From positions 6,076,001-6,140,000 of the forward strand of contig NZ_CP147520.1 in NCBI RefSeq assembly GCF_037201975.1: DNA of 64,000 bases, in the 5' to 3' direction. The notes beneath the pieces were generated by a model that saw only the letters and a list, made by a program, of their open reading frames with translations, searched no databases and was not told the origin of the DNA. A program made the position numbers and the translations under genes. This DNA comes from Streptomyces sp. TG1A-60. Lineage in GTDB: Bacteria > Actinomycetota > Actinomycetes > Streptomycetales > Streptomycetaceae. Within the stretch, counting starts at the first letter, position 1; each line of letters begins with the position of its first letter. Positions 53,509-64,000 of this stretch are shown piece after piece.

Positions 53509-54540
53509 GTGGCGTCCCACCGTCGACCGAAGCAGCCGAGCCGCACCCGCGTGACCGTGCTCACCACCGCTGCCGCCGCTGCCGTGGCCCTCACCTCGCA
53601 GGCGGCCAACGCCGCCCCCGGCGAGAAGCCGAGCAAGGACGAGGTCAAGGCCAAGGTCGACAAGCTCTACGAGGACGCCGGGCGGGCCACCGACAGGCTC
53701 AACGGGGCCAAGGAGAAGGAGGAGAAGCTCCAGAAGGAGATCTCCACCATCCAGGACAACGTCGCCCGTGGCCAGGAAGACCTCAACGAGCTGCGCGAGG
53801 GCATAGGTCTGGCGGCCAGCGCCCAGTACCGCTCGGGAGGCATGGACTCCTCGATCCAGCTCTTCCTCTCCGCCGACCCGGATGACTATCTGGACAAGGC
53901 CGCCACCCTGGACCAGTTGAGCGGCCAGCAGGTCGAGTCGCTCAAGAAGGTCCAGGAGAAGCAGCGCGCGCTCGCACAGCAGCGCCAGGAGGCCTCCGAG
54001 AAGCTGGAGGACCTCGCCGACACCCGCGAGACCCTGGCCAAGAAGAAGAAGGAAGTCCAGACCAAGCTGGCCGCGGCACAGAAGCTCCTCAACACCCTGA
54101 CCGCCGAGGAGCGGGCCTCCCTGGACGAGCAGGAGACGCGGGCCAGCCGCGACGCCGGGGACCGTGTCGAACTCGGCAACGAGGTGCCCGCCTCCGAGCG
54201 GGGCGCCGCCGCCCTCGCCGCCGCCGACACCCAGGTCGGCAAGCCCTACGTCTCCGGCGGCAGCGGACCCAACTCCTACGACTGCTCCGGGCTGACCCAG
54301 TGGGCGTACGCCCAGGCCGGTGTGTCGATCTCCCGGACCACGTACACCCAGCAGAACGACGGCACGAAGATCGGGCGCGGCCAGCTCATGGTGGGCGACC
54401 TGGTCTTCTTCAACAACCTGGGCCACGTCGGCCTCTATGCGGGCAACGACACGGTTCTGCACGCCCCGTACCCGGGCAAGGTGGTCCGCTACGAGTCGAT
54501 GAGCACCATCGGCACCTTCCAGTTCGGTGTCAGGATCTGA
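53509..54540 (+). CDS. secreted coiled-coil NlpC/P60 endopeptidase (C40)
   Basis: The 343-residue protein has a signal peptide (VTVLTTAAAAAVALTSQAANA, about residues 11-33), a long coiled coil (about 40-205) and a C-terminal NlpC/P60 domain. The nucleophile Cys is in NSYDCSGLTQWAYAQAG and the His in NNLGHVGLYAGN. It should cut peptidoglycan stem peptides outside the cell, like mycobacterial RipA-type enzymes whose coiled coils restrain activity. AAGGAG precedes the GTG at 53509. A paralogue follows 313 nt downstream. Confidence 0.93.
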   Translation: MASHRRPKQPSRTRVTVLTTAAAAAVALTSQAANAAPGEKPSKDEVKAKVDKLYEDAGRATDRLNGAKEKEEKLQKEISTIQDNVARGQEDLNELREGIGLAASAQYRSGGMDSSIQLFLSADPDDYLDKAATLDQLSGQQVESLKKVQEKQRALAQQRQEASEKLEDLADTRETLAKKKKEVQTKLAAAQKLLNTLTAEERASLDEQETRASRDAGDRVELGNEVPASERGAAALAAADTQVGKPYVSGGSGPNSYDCSGLTQWAYAQAGVSISRTTYTQQNDGTKIGRGQLMVGDLVFFNNLGHVGLYAGNDTVLHAPYPGKVVRYESMSTIGTFQFGVRI

Positions 54541-54853
54541 CATCCGCGATGGCTTGAACAGGGCCGATCGTCACACAGCGTGACGATCGGCCCTGTTTTT
54601 CTCAAGATCAGGACACGGTGCCGCCCGAACGGGCGAATTCCCGCACCTCACGCTGACCCCGTCTCTCGCCGGTGACCTGGGCCCCAGGCCGGGCGTCACG
54701 CTCTGTACCCGCGGAGGTCGTTGGTTGTGACGCGGTCGCACGGCTACTGTCGGCCGCGCTTCCCTCACCCGCCGTGAGCGCGACCCCTCGGGGGCGTCGC
54801 CTCGGCTCCCGGGGGATGGCCCCTGTCCACCGTCGAAGGGAGTGCGGCGTCCC
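54541..54853. other. 313-nt gap between the two NlpC/P60 genes
   Basis: The first third holds a classic terminator (54557-54603). No gene is recognised in the remainder, which should carry the promoter of the second hydrolase gene. Unlike the first leader it shows no strong paired structure beyond short GC-rich stems. Confidence 0.5.
54557..54603 (+). terminator. intrinsic terminator of the first NlpC/P60 gene
   Basis: AACAGGGCCGATCGTCAC (54557-54574) and its exact complement (54580-54597) form an 18-bp stem with a 5-nt loop, followed by TTTTCTC. It starts 16 nt after the stop codon and is the most canonical Rho-independent terminator in the window. Confidence 0.92.
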
Positions 54854-55885
54854 GTGGTGTCCCACAGTCGTCTTGTATCGTCCGGGTTCGACCGGGGCGC
54901 GGCCGCCGCCCTCGGTGTGCTGTCCGTCGCGGCCGCCGCCCTCGGCGCCGTCCCCGTCCAGTCGGCCGCCGCAGCGCCGCACGACAACACCCGGGCCGAG
55001 GTGGACCGGCTGTACGAGGAGGCCGAGCAGGCCACCGAGGCGTACAACAAGGCCGACGAGCGCGCCGACAAGCTGCGTGACCAGGTCGGCACCGTGCGGG
55101 ACTCGATCGCCCGCCAGCAGGACCGCGTCAACACCATGCGCCAGTCGGTGGGTTCACTCGCCGGCGCCCAGTACCGCTCCGGTGCCGTCGACCCGTCGAT
55201 CGCCCTGCTGTTCTCCGACGACCCGGACGACTACCTCGACACGGCCGCCGCCCTGGACCGCATCGGTGCCCACCAGGCGGGCGAACTGCACGACCTCCAG
55301 CAGGCCATGCGCGACCTCGCGCAGAAACGGGCGGAGGCCACCGACAAGCTCACCGAGCTGGAGAAGAGCCGCAAGGCCGTCGCAGAGCACAAGCGGACCG
55401 TCGAGCAGAAGCTCGCCAAGGCGCGCCGGCTGCTCAACTCCCTCCCGGACGAGGACCGCGCCGCGTACGACCGCGCCTCCCGATCCGGCGGCTCCGGCCG
55501 TACCGACATGCCCGACCGCGGCGGTGCCGTCGCTCCCAACGGCCGTGCCGCCGCCGCTGTCGCCGCCGCCCGCTCCGCCCTCGGCAAGCCCTACGTGTGG
55601 GGCTCCAGCGGCCCCGACGGCTTCGACTGCTCGGGCCTGGTGGTCTGGTCGTACGGACGGGCGGGCGTCGGCCTGCCGCGCACCTCGCAGGCCCAGCGGT
55701 ACGCCGGCACCCAGGTCCCGCTCTCCCAGGCCCAGCCCGGCGACATCGTCACCTACCGGCCCGACGCCAGCCATGTCGGCATGTACGTCGGCAACGGCCA
55801 GGTCATCCACGCCCCCTACCCGGGCGCCCCCGTCCGCTACGACCCCGTCGGCATGATGCCGATCGCCTCGGTCACCCGCCCCTGA
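54854..55885 (+). CDS. second secreted coiled-coil NlpC/P60 endopeptidase (C40)
   Basis: The 343-residue paralogue has the same layout as the gene upstream: signal peptide (AAALGVLSVAAAALGAVPVQ, cleaved about residue 40), coiled coil, and NlpC/P60 domain with Cys in DGFDCSGLVVWSYGRAG and His in DASHVGMYVGN. The two proteins likely share substrates but differ in the linker, which is shorter and charged here (SRSGGSGRTDMPDRGG). Start choice is uncertain: GTG at 54854 is 12 nt from AAGGGA, while 54842 and 54857 are also in frame. Confidence 0.91.
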   Translation: MVSHSRLVSSGFDRGAAAALGVLSVAAAALGAVPVQSAAAAPHDNTRAEVDRLYEEAEQATEAYNKADERADKLRDQVGTVRDSIARQQDRVNTMRQSVGSLAGAQYRSGAVDPSIALLFSDDPDDYLDTAAALDRIGAHQAGELHDLQQAMRDLAQKRAEATDKLTELEKSRKAVAEHKRTVEQKLAKARRLLNSLPDEDRAAYDRASRSGGSGRTDMPDRGGAVAPNGRAAAAVAAARSALGKPYVWGSSGPDGFDCSGLVVWSYGRAGVGLPRTSQAQRYAGTQVPLSQAQPGDIVTYRPDASHVGMYVGNGQVIHAPYPGAPVRYDPVGMMPIASVTRP

Positions 55886-55980
55886 CCGCCGCCGCGCGCC
55901 CGCCGGGCCCCGGTCGCCGTCCGGCGACCGGGGCCCGGCGCGCTGCCGTACGGCGACCGGGCCGCCGTACGATCGGACAC

Positions 55981-57246
55981 GTGACTGGTCGAATGCGCTC
56001 GACGCGTTCCCGGTCCGGGTCGGGGCTCCGGCGCGGGCTCCCGGGCCGCAGAGGTGTCCCCGCGGTGCTCGCGCTCGCCCTGCTCGCCGGCTGCGGCGGC
56101 GACGCGGCCTCCGGCTCCGCCCGCGTCGACGTCCAGCGGATGCTCGACCGGCGGGCCGCGGCGGTCCTGGAGCGGGACGAGGCCGCGTACCGCTCCACCG
56201 AGGCCCCGTCGGCCGCCACGACCCGCCAACTGGCCACCGGAGCGGCCGAGTTCGCGAACCTCCGCAGCCTGCCGCTGACCTCCTGGTCCTACGACGTCAC
56301 CGGCTTCCACCGCTCCGGCGACCGGGCCACGGCCGAGGCTGCCCTGCGCTACCGGATACGCGGCTACGACAAGGCATCCGTCACCGCCGTACGGACGCTG
56401 AGCCTGGTCCGGGACGACGGCGGGGCGTGGCACGTGGCCTCCGACGAGCCCTCCGAGAAGGGCACCGAACAGTTGTGGGAGCAGGGGCGGATACGCGCCG
56501 TCCGAGGGGAGCGGAGCCTCGTGCTGGGGGTCGGGCGGTCACCGGACGCCCTGCGGGAGTACACGAGGCTGGCGGACCGGGCCGTGCCCGCCGTGACGCA
56601 GGCGTGGGGCGAGGACTGGGCGCGGCGCGTCGTCGTCCTCGTACCGGAGTCGCTGGAGGAGATGGCGGGGCTGCTCGGGGCGCCCGAGTCCGGGTACCGG
56701 GGGATCGCGGCGGTCACCATCGGCGAGGCGGGAGGCCCGGCGGAGGCGCCCGCGGACCGGATCATCGTCAACCCCGACGCGTACGCCGTCCTCGGCGACT
56801 TCGGCAGACAGGTCGTCCTCACCCACGAGACCACCCACGTCGCCACCCGCGCCCACACCAACGCCGCCACCCCCCTCTGGCTCTCCGAGGGCTACGCCGA
56901 CTGGGTCGGCTACCGCACGACCGGTCGCACGGCACCCGAGGTGGCCCCCGAACTGCGACGCGCCGTCACGGAGGGCCGCGCCCCCGACGCGCTGCCCGAG
57001 GACGACGACTTCGGCTTCTCCGGCGACTCGGGCACACTCGCCCAGGCCTACGAGGGCGGCTGGCTGGCCTGCCGCATGATCGCCGACCGCTGGGGCGAGG
57101 CCCGGCTCGACGAGTTCTACCGGGCCGTCGGCGCACACGGGAAGCGGGCCGGCGCGGTGGAGGGGGCACTGAAGGCGGTCCTCGGGACGACCCTCGGCGC
57201 CTTCACCGAGAAGTGGCGGGAGTACGTGCGCGGTCAGCTCGGCTGA
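55981..57246 (+). CDS. lipoprotein zinc metallopeptidase (HExxH)
   Basis: The 421-residue protein has a basic start, a signal ending in the lipobox LLAGC (about residue 36), a beta-rich region (about 45-150) and a gluzincin-like domain. The zinc motif is HETTH in VVLTHETTHVATRAH, with the third ligand probably Glu in LSEGYADWVGY. The WLSEGYADW arrangement is seen in peptidases of the M1/DUF4157-like superfamily; the substrate is unknown. TACGAT at 55968-55973 lies 7 nt before the GTG, so the mRNA is probably leaderless. Its 3' end overlaps a minus-strand gene remnant. Confidence 0.88.
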   Translation: MTGRMRSTRSRSGSGLRRGLPGRRGVPAVLALALLAGCGGDAASGSARVDVQRMLDRRAAAVLERDEAAYRSTEAPSAATTRQLATGAAEFANLRSLPLTSWSYDVTGFHRSGDRATAEAALRYRIRGYDKASVTAVRTLSLVRDDGGAWHVASDEPSEKGTEQLWEQGRIRAVRGERSLVLGVGRSPDALREYTRLADRAVPAVTQAWGEDWARRVVVLVPESLEEMAGLLGAPESGYRGIAAVTIGEAGGPAEAPADRIIVNPDAYAVLGDFGRQVVLTHETTHVATRAHTNAATPLWLSEGYADWVGYRTTGRTAPEVAPELRRAVTEGRAPDALPEDDDFGFSGDSGTLAQAYEGGWLACRMIADRWGEARLDEFYRAVGAHGKRAGAVEGALKAVLGTTLGAFTEKWREYVRGQLG

Positions 57247-57490
57247 CCGGGGTCCAGTCGGGCGATCGCTTCCCTGAGCCAGGCCCGCTCCGCCTTCCCG
57301 GTCGCCCGCAGCATGCCCTGCCGGAACGGGTCGCCGGCCTCCTCCGCGCGCACGGGTTCGCCGTCCGCGTAGAAGAAGCTCGCCGGTGGGGCGAGGAAGA
57401 CGAGGAGGTGCTGAAGCGCACCCGGCGGTCCAACTGCCCCTCGCGTACGGCCTGTCGGGGCTGGGCCTGCCCGGGATCCGGGTGGCGCTC
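57234..57490 (-). pseudogene. remnant of an unrecognised minus-strand gene
   Basis: On the minus strand one frame reads ALQHLLVFLAPPASFFYADG, then EAGDPFRQGMLRATGKAERA and WLREAIARLDPGQPS before a stop at 57234. It has normal protein-like composition but no start codon. Just upstream a different frame reads RQAVREGQLDRRVRF, which would join naturally with a one-base shift near 57415. This suggests a decayed, frameshifted gene. I cannot assign a family. It occupies the otherwise empty 300 nt between the metallopeptidase and the glycosyltransferase gene. Confidence 0.4.
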
Positions 57491-57546
57491 GCGGTGTCCA
57501 CGACGGTGCGGTGTGTGATGCGCGGCCTGCTGTTGCGTCGGGGGGC

Positions 57547-58779
57547 TCACGAGCCCAGCGGTTCCTTGGCGCGGGCCGGGTGATCCGGCAGTGGTGTCGG
57601 GGCGGGCCGGGTGACCGTGTCGTGCCACAGCTCGCAGGCGGCCAGCAGGGCCGCGAGGACGAGGAGGCCGTTGCGGACGAAGAGGAGGGTGACGCCCAGC
57701 CAGTCGCTGACCACGACGTGGGCGAACCAGACCGGGAACTCCAGGACGGTCACGAGGGAGGCGGCCAGGACCACGACCGCCGGCACCGCCATACGGCTGG
57801 CCCGGAAGCAGAGGCAGACGGCGGCGAGTCCGACCAGCCACACCATGTACTGCGGGCTGATCACCCGGCTGGTGGCCGTGAACATCAGCACCGCCACGAA
57901 CGCGGCGTCCGCCGGCGTGTGCGGCGCGAACCGCCGGGCCCGCACCCGCCACAGCAGCATCCAGGCGAAGGCCGCCGCGCTGAGCAGCAGGGCCGCCTCG
58001 CTGACGATGTCGACGTGGTCGCCGAGGAACTCCACCGAGCCGTAGTTGAGCCGCACCTCGCCGTCCCAGCCGAACTGCCGGGCCACATGGAAGACGAGGG
58101 CGCCCAGCGACTCCACCTCGGTGCCCCGGTCGCGCTGGAAGGTCAGGAAGGCGAAAGCGCCGGGCATGGAGAGCGCGAAGAGAGCGGCCAGCGCGAGGCC
58201 GGTGACCGCCGCCCACACCCAGGCCGCGCGCTTCCGGGCGCCCAGGAGCAGCAGCGCCGGCCACACCTTCAGCAGGGCCGCGAAGGCCGTCAGCGCCCCC
58301 ATCGCGCGCGGATGGCGGCTGCCGGCGATCAGCGCCGCGACCGCCACCGCCGTCACCATCACGTCGTACCGGGCGTACACGGTCGGCCCGAGCAGCGGCA
58401 GGCCCACCACCCACACCCACGCGCCGCGCCGCGACTTGCCGGGCCGGGCGCCCGCGTGCACGAGCAGCGCGAGCACCGCCAGGTCGGTGAGGAAGGCGAG
58501 GACGAAGAACGCCGACGCGTAGTCCAGGAAGGGCAGCAGCGCGGGGGAGAGGATCGCGAGGGCGGCGGCGGGCGGGTACTGCCAGGTGACGTCGTCCAGG
58601 GGATACGTTCCTGTGCGCAGGATCTCGTACCAGTCCCGGTAGATGACCGAGACGTCGCTGGTGACGTCCGGGCCCGGGAACACGTACACCTTGAAGACGA
58701 ACAGCAGCAGGAGCAGCCGGGTCGCGCCCCAGACCGCCGGCAGCCCGAACGAGAGCCGTCGCGTGCCCGTCATGTCCAT
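57547..58779 (-). CDS. polytopic membrane glycosyltransferase (GT87/GT-C, mannosyltransferase-like)
   Basis: The 410-residue protein has about ten to eleven membrane helices, with VFPGPDVTSDVSVIYRDWYE in the first outer loop (acidic residues there are typical of GT-C catalytic loops) and TWQYPPAAALAI after it, then VYARYDVMV and SRVISPQYMVW. These match DUF2029/GT87 polyprenyl-phosphate-sugar-dependent transferases. Mycobacterial relatives add mannose or arabinose to lipoglycans; the position beside a PimB-like gene suggests a phosphatidylinositol-mannoside role (inference). The ATG at 58779 follows AGGTGG; a second ATG is 6 nt later. Confidence 0.85.
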   Translation of the reverse strand: MDMTGTRRLSFGLPAVWGATRLLLLLFVFKVYVFPGPDVTSDVSVIYRDWYEILRTGTYPLDDVTWQYPPAAALAILSPALLPFLDYASAFFVLAFLTDLAVLALLVHAGARPGKSRRGAWVWVVGLPLLGPTVYARYDVMVTAVAVAALIAGSRHPRAMGALTAFAALLKVWPALLLLGARKRAAWVWAAVTGLALAALFALSMPGAFAFLTFQRDRGTEVESLGALVFHVARQFGWDGEVRLNYGSVEFLGDHVDIVSEAALLLSAAAFAWMLLWRVRARRFAPHTPADAAFVAVLMFTATSRVISPQYMVWLVGLAAVCLCFRASRMAVPAVVVLAASLVTVLEFPVWFAHVVVSDWLGVTLLFVRNGLLVLAALLAACELWHDTVTRPAPTPLPDHPARAKEPLGS

Positions 58780-58970
58780 CTGAGCCACCTGCGCCCCTGT
58801 CCGATGTGCCGCCCGCGCCCGGCTGCCGTTCCGCGCGCGGTCCCACGCATGATTCCGCGCGGGTGGACATGATCTCCTGTCCACCTGTGAGGCGATGGTG
58901 AAGCATGGCCGGATCCTGTGAGAAGTGCCGGTGGGCGGGGGCGGACGCCCGTTCGGTAGGGTCGGCGGCG

Positions 58971-61827
<2,857 letters not shown>

Positions 61828-61849
61828 GCATGAGGGGTGCGACCGCTGG

Positions 61850-63646
61850 TCACTTCTGGTAGATCGCCTCGATCTGGTCCGCGAAGTCCTTCGCCACCAC
61901 AGTGCGCCTGAGCTTCAGGGACGGCGTCAGGTGGCCCGACTCCTCCGTGAACTGGGAGGGCAGAATGCGGAACTTCCGCACCGATTCCGCCTTCGACACC
62001 GCGGCGTTGCCGTCGTCGATCGCGGCCTGCACGGCCGCGTTGAGATCGGCGTCCGCGCTCAGCGACGCCGCGGTGCAGCCCGCGGGCTTGCCGTGCTCGG
62101 CGGCCCAACGGCCCAGGAACTCCTCGTCGATGGTGACCAGCGCGCCCACGAAGGGGCGGCCGTCGCCGACGACCATGCACTCCGCGACCAGGGCGTGCGA
62201 CCGGATCCGGTCCTCGATCACGGCCGGCGCGACGTTCTTGCCGCCCGCGGTGACGATGATCTCCTTCTTGCGGCCGGTGATCCTGAGGTAGCCGTCCTCG
62301 TCGAGGGTGCCGATGTCACCGGTGTGGAACCAGCCGTCGGCCAGCGCCTCCTCGGTCGCGCCCGGGTTGTTCCAGTACCCCTTGAAGATGTGGTCGCCGT
62401 GCAGCAGGACCTCGCCGTCGTCGGCGATGCGGATCACCGATCCCGGCAGCGGCTGGCCGACCGTGCCGATCTTCTGGCGGTCCCACGGGTTGAACGCGGT
62501 GGGAGCGCAGGACTCGGTCAGGCCGTAGCCCTCCAGGACCGTGAAGCCGATACCGCGGAAGAAGTGCCCCAGACGCTCGCCCAGCGGCGCGCCGCCGGAG
62601 ATCGCGTACTCGCCCTTGCCACCGAGCACCGCCCGCAGCTTGCTGTAGACGAGCTTGTCGAACAGCCGGTGCTTGATCTTCAGACCCAGGGCCGGCCCCG
62701 ACGGGGAGTCCAGGGCCTTGCTGTAGGCGATCGCGATGTCCGCCGCCGTGTCGAAGATCTTGCCCTTGCCGTCGGCCTGCGCCTTGGCGCGCGCGGAGTT
62801 GTAGACCTTCTCGAAGACACGCGGAACGCCGAGGATCAGGGTCGGACGGAACGCGGCCAGCTCGTCGGTGAGGTTCTTGATGTCCGGGACGCAGCCGAGC
62901 TTGATCGGCGCCATCATCGGAGCGATCTGCACCAGGCGCCCGAAGACGTGCGCGAGCGGGAGGAAGAGGAGGACCGAGCACTCGCCCGTACGGAACAGGG
63001 GACGCAGCCGTTCGACGACGTTCCCGCAGTCCGCGAAGAAGTTGCGGTGGGTGAGCACGCACCCCTTCGGACGGCCGGTGGTGCCGGAGGTGTAGACGAT
63101 GGTCGCAGGGTCGTCCGCCTTCGCCGTCGAGCTGCGCTCCTCGACCGCCTCGTCGGTGACGTCCTGGCCGAGACGCACCAGTTCATCGACCCCGCCGCCC
63201 TCGATCTGCCAGACGTGCTTCAGCGTCGGCAGCCGGTCGCGCACCGACTCGACGGCGGCCGTGTGCGTGTCCAGCTCCACGACCACGGCCGTCGCGCCCG
63301 AGTCGGCGAGGATCCACTGCACCTGCTCCGGCGAACTGGTCTCGTAGACCGGCACGGTGACCGCGCCGGCCGACCAGATCGCGAAGTCCAGCAGGGTCCA
63401 CTCGTACCGGGTACGCGACATCAGTGCGACCCGGTCGCCCGGCTGGACACCGGCGGCGATGAGCCCCTTCGCGGCCGTCCGCACCTCGCTGAGGAACTCG
63501 ACCGCGTTGACGTCCTGCCAGGCACCGCCCACCTTGCGGGCGATGACGGCGACATCGGGATGCTGCGCGGCGTTTCTACGGACGATGTCGGTCAGATTGC
63601 CGTCCGTCGGGACCTCGTACAAAGCCGGAAGGCTGAACTCGCGCAA
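61850..63646 (-). CDS. long-chain fatty-acid--CoA ligase
   Basis: The 598-residue AMP-forming ligase has the P-loop-like IVYTSGTTGRPKGCVLTH, the FFRGIGFTVLEGYGLTESCA motif, and FHTGDIGTLDEDGYLRITGRKKEIIVTAGGKNVAP, which together define bacterial and mitochondrial-type long-chain acyl-CoA synthetases (as mycobacterial FadD15). It activates fatty acids with ATP and CoA. The start codon appears to be TTG at 63646, with GGAG about 9 nt upstream. It converges on the cholesterol oxidase gene with 22 nt between stops. Confidence 0.94.
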   Translation of the reverse strand: MREFSLPALYEVPTDGNLTDIVRRNAAQHPDVAVIARKVGGAWQDVNAVEFLSEVRTAAKGLIAAGVQPGDRVALMSRTRYEWTLLDFAIWSAGAVTVPVYETSSPEQVQWILADSGATAVVVELDTHTAAVESVRDRLPTLKHVWQIEGGGVDELVRLGQDVTDEAVEERSSTAKADDPATIVYTSGTTGRPKGCVLTHRNFFADCGNVVERLRPLFRTGECSVLLFLPLAHVFGRLVQIAPMMAPIKLGCVPDIKNLTDELAAFRPTLILGVPRVFEKVYNSARAKAQADGKGKIFDTAADIAIAYSKALDSPSGPALGLKIKHRLFDKLVYSKLRAVLGGKGEYAISGGAPLGERLGHFFRGIGFTVLEGYGLTESCAPTAFNPWDRQKIGTVGQPLPGSVIRIADDGEVLLHGDHIFKGYWNNPGATEEALADGWFHTGDIGTLDEDGYLRITGRKKEIIVTAGGKNVAPAVIEDRIRSHALVAECMVVGDGRPFVGALVTIDEEFLGRWAAEHGKPAGCTAASLSADADLNAAVQAAIDDGNAAVSKAESVRKFRILPSQFTEESGHLTPSLKLRRTVVAKDFADQIEAIYQK

Positions 63647-63955
63647 AACTGCTGCTCCTCATAGGGCGCCGGCGCCACGACTGACGTATGTGCTGCGACG
63701 GTGCGGTCCAAGGCTGGGGCGAGCGCTCAGGTTTCACGCGGTTCCTCACTGGTTGAAAACCTGAGCACAACTGGACTGCCCGGACGTTACCCGTCGGTAT
63801 GGCTTCTACGCGAGGGGGGCCGAGCGAGATGTTCGCCGCGTCACACATGTGGGCTTCTCCCGGGAACCATAATCCCCCGACTTACTGACTGGCCAGTAAC
63901 CGCACGTCCGGCCGACTCTGTTCACGTGTGCCGCACAGGCCTACCCTTGATCGTC
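63647..63955. promoter_or_regulatory. divergent region upstream of the acyl-CoA ligase with operator-like palindrome
   Basis: TTACTGACTGGCCAGTAA at 63882-63899 is an imperfect palindrome with 6-bp arms TTACTG/CAGTAA, and contains the perfect palindrome ACTGGCCAGT (63888-63897). Sites of this shape are bound by TetR-family fatty-acid regulators (FadR-like) in other bacteria; assigning one here is inference. For the plus-strand gene, TACCCT at 63942-63947 is the -10 box. No gene is seen in these 309 nt. Confidence 0.5.
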
Positions 63956-64000
63956 ATGGCACCCACACCAGGCGGAAGCCGCAGGACGCGCATTCACGTG
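63956..64000 (+). CDS. start of a gene cut by the window end
   Basis: An ATG at 63956 opens a frame MAPTPGGSRRTRIHV that runs off the window. TACCCT 8 nt upstream fits a leaderless transcript, as for many genes here. Fifteen residues are too few to identify it; the RIHV ending would suit the first strand of a calcineurin-like phosphoesterase (often continuing VSDVHG), but this is a guess. Confidence 0.5.
   Translation, partial: MAPTPGGSRRTRIHV

Overview
The window is high-GC chromosomal DNA typical of Streptomyces. Coding regions use strongly GC-biased third positions, starts are often GTG, and many genes have a TANNNT -10 box only 6-8 nt before the start codon (leaderless transcripts). The gene families (NlpC/P60 hydrolases, PspA with PspAA, a cytochrome bcc-aa3 respiratory cluster, cholesterol oxidase) and their order fit a conserved core-chromosome region of Streptomyces. 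As I recall it, the block trpD / qcrBAC / ctaE / ctaC with NlpC/P60, a PimB-like mannosyltransferase and a long-chain acyl-CoA ligase nearby is also broadly kept in mycobacteria. Apart from one MITE-like repeat and two gene remnants I see no prophage, integrated element, CRISPR array, rRNA or tRNA.

Layout. 0-11.3 kb holds mostly single-gene units: a helix-turn-helix/TPR-like regulator, a protoporphyrinogen-oxidase-like flavoprotein, a TIGR01777 epimerase, a GNAT acetyltransferase, a MarP-like membrane protease, a PGRP amidase, a DUF4240 protein, a WYL regulator and a two-part neurotransmitter-type sodium symporter (large plus 47-aa subunit). 11.3-20.4 kb is central carbon metabolism on the minus strand: aceE (E1), a GntR/FCD regulator, sucB-type E2, lpdA (E3) and pepA. 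The aceE promoter has a 17-bp perfect palindrome between its -35 and -10 boxes. 20.9-26.3 kb holds late cobalamin assembly genes (cobS, cobT, and cobU fused to a metallo-beta-lactamase-like domain) mixed with membrane and methyltransferase genes. 26.4-31.8 kb holds small proteins, a DUF3043 membrane protein with an overlapping methyltransferase that seems to start at CTG, then pspA-pspAA and a NarL-type two-component system.

31.8-37.1 kb: nadA and erpA (Fe-S enzyme and Fe-S carrier) are divergent. They are followed by a large repeat-containing membrane protein, a small leaderless gene and a PfkB-type (AdoK-like) kinase. 37.1-38.5 kb is a cysteine desulfurase-TusA fusion, followed by a 200-bp palindromic MITE-like element. 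39.0-48.5 kb is the respiratory cluster: ctaC-ctaD-ctaF, an L,D-transpeptidase, an orphan receiver-like protein, ctaE, and qcrC-qcrA-qcrB, with many ATGA/GTGA stop-start overlaps. 48.7-64 kb holds trpD, a decayed class V aminotransferase, a rhomboid-Lrp pair, a zinc-ribbon protein, a NYN/coiled-coil protein, two coiled-coil NlpC/P60 hydrolases, a lipoprotein metallopeptidase, a GT-C membrane glycosyltransferase, a PimB-like mannosyltransferase, a Tat-secreted cholesterol oxidase and a long-chain acyl-CoA ligase. The last 45 nt begin another plus-strand gene.

I did not find a clearly new multi-gene system. The best leads are the MITE-like element, the aceE operator, the 61-bp palindrome after erpA, the two remnants, the MBL-CobU and desulfurase-TusA fusions, and the CTG-start methyltransferase.
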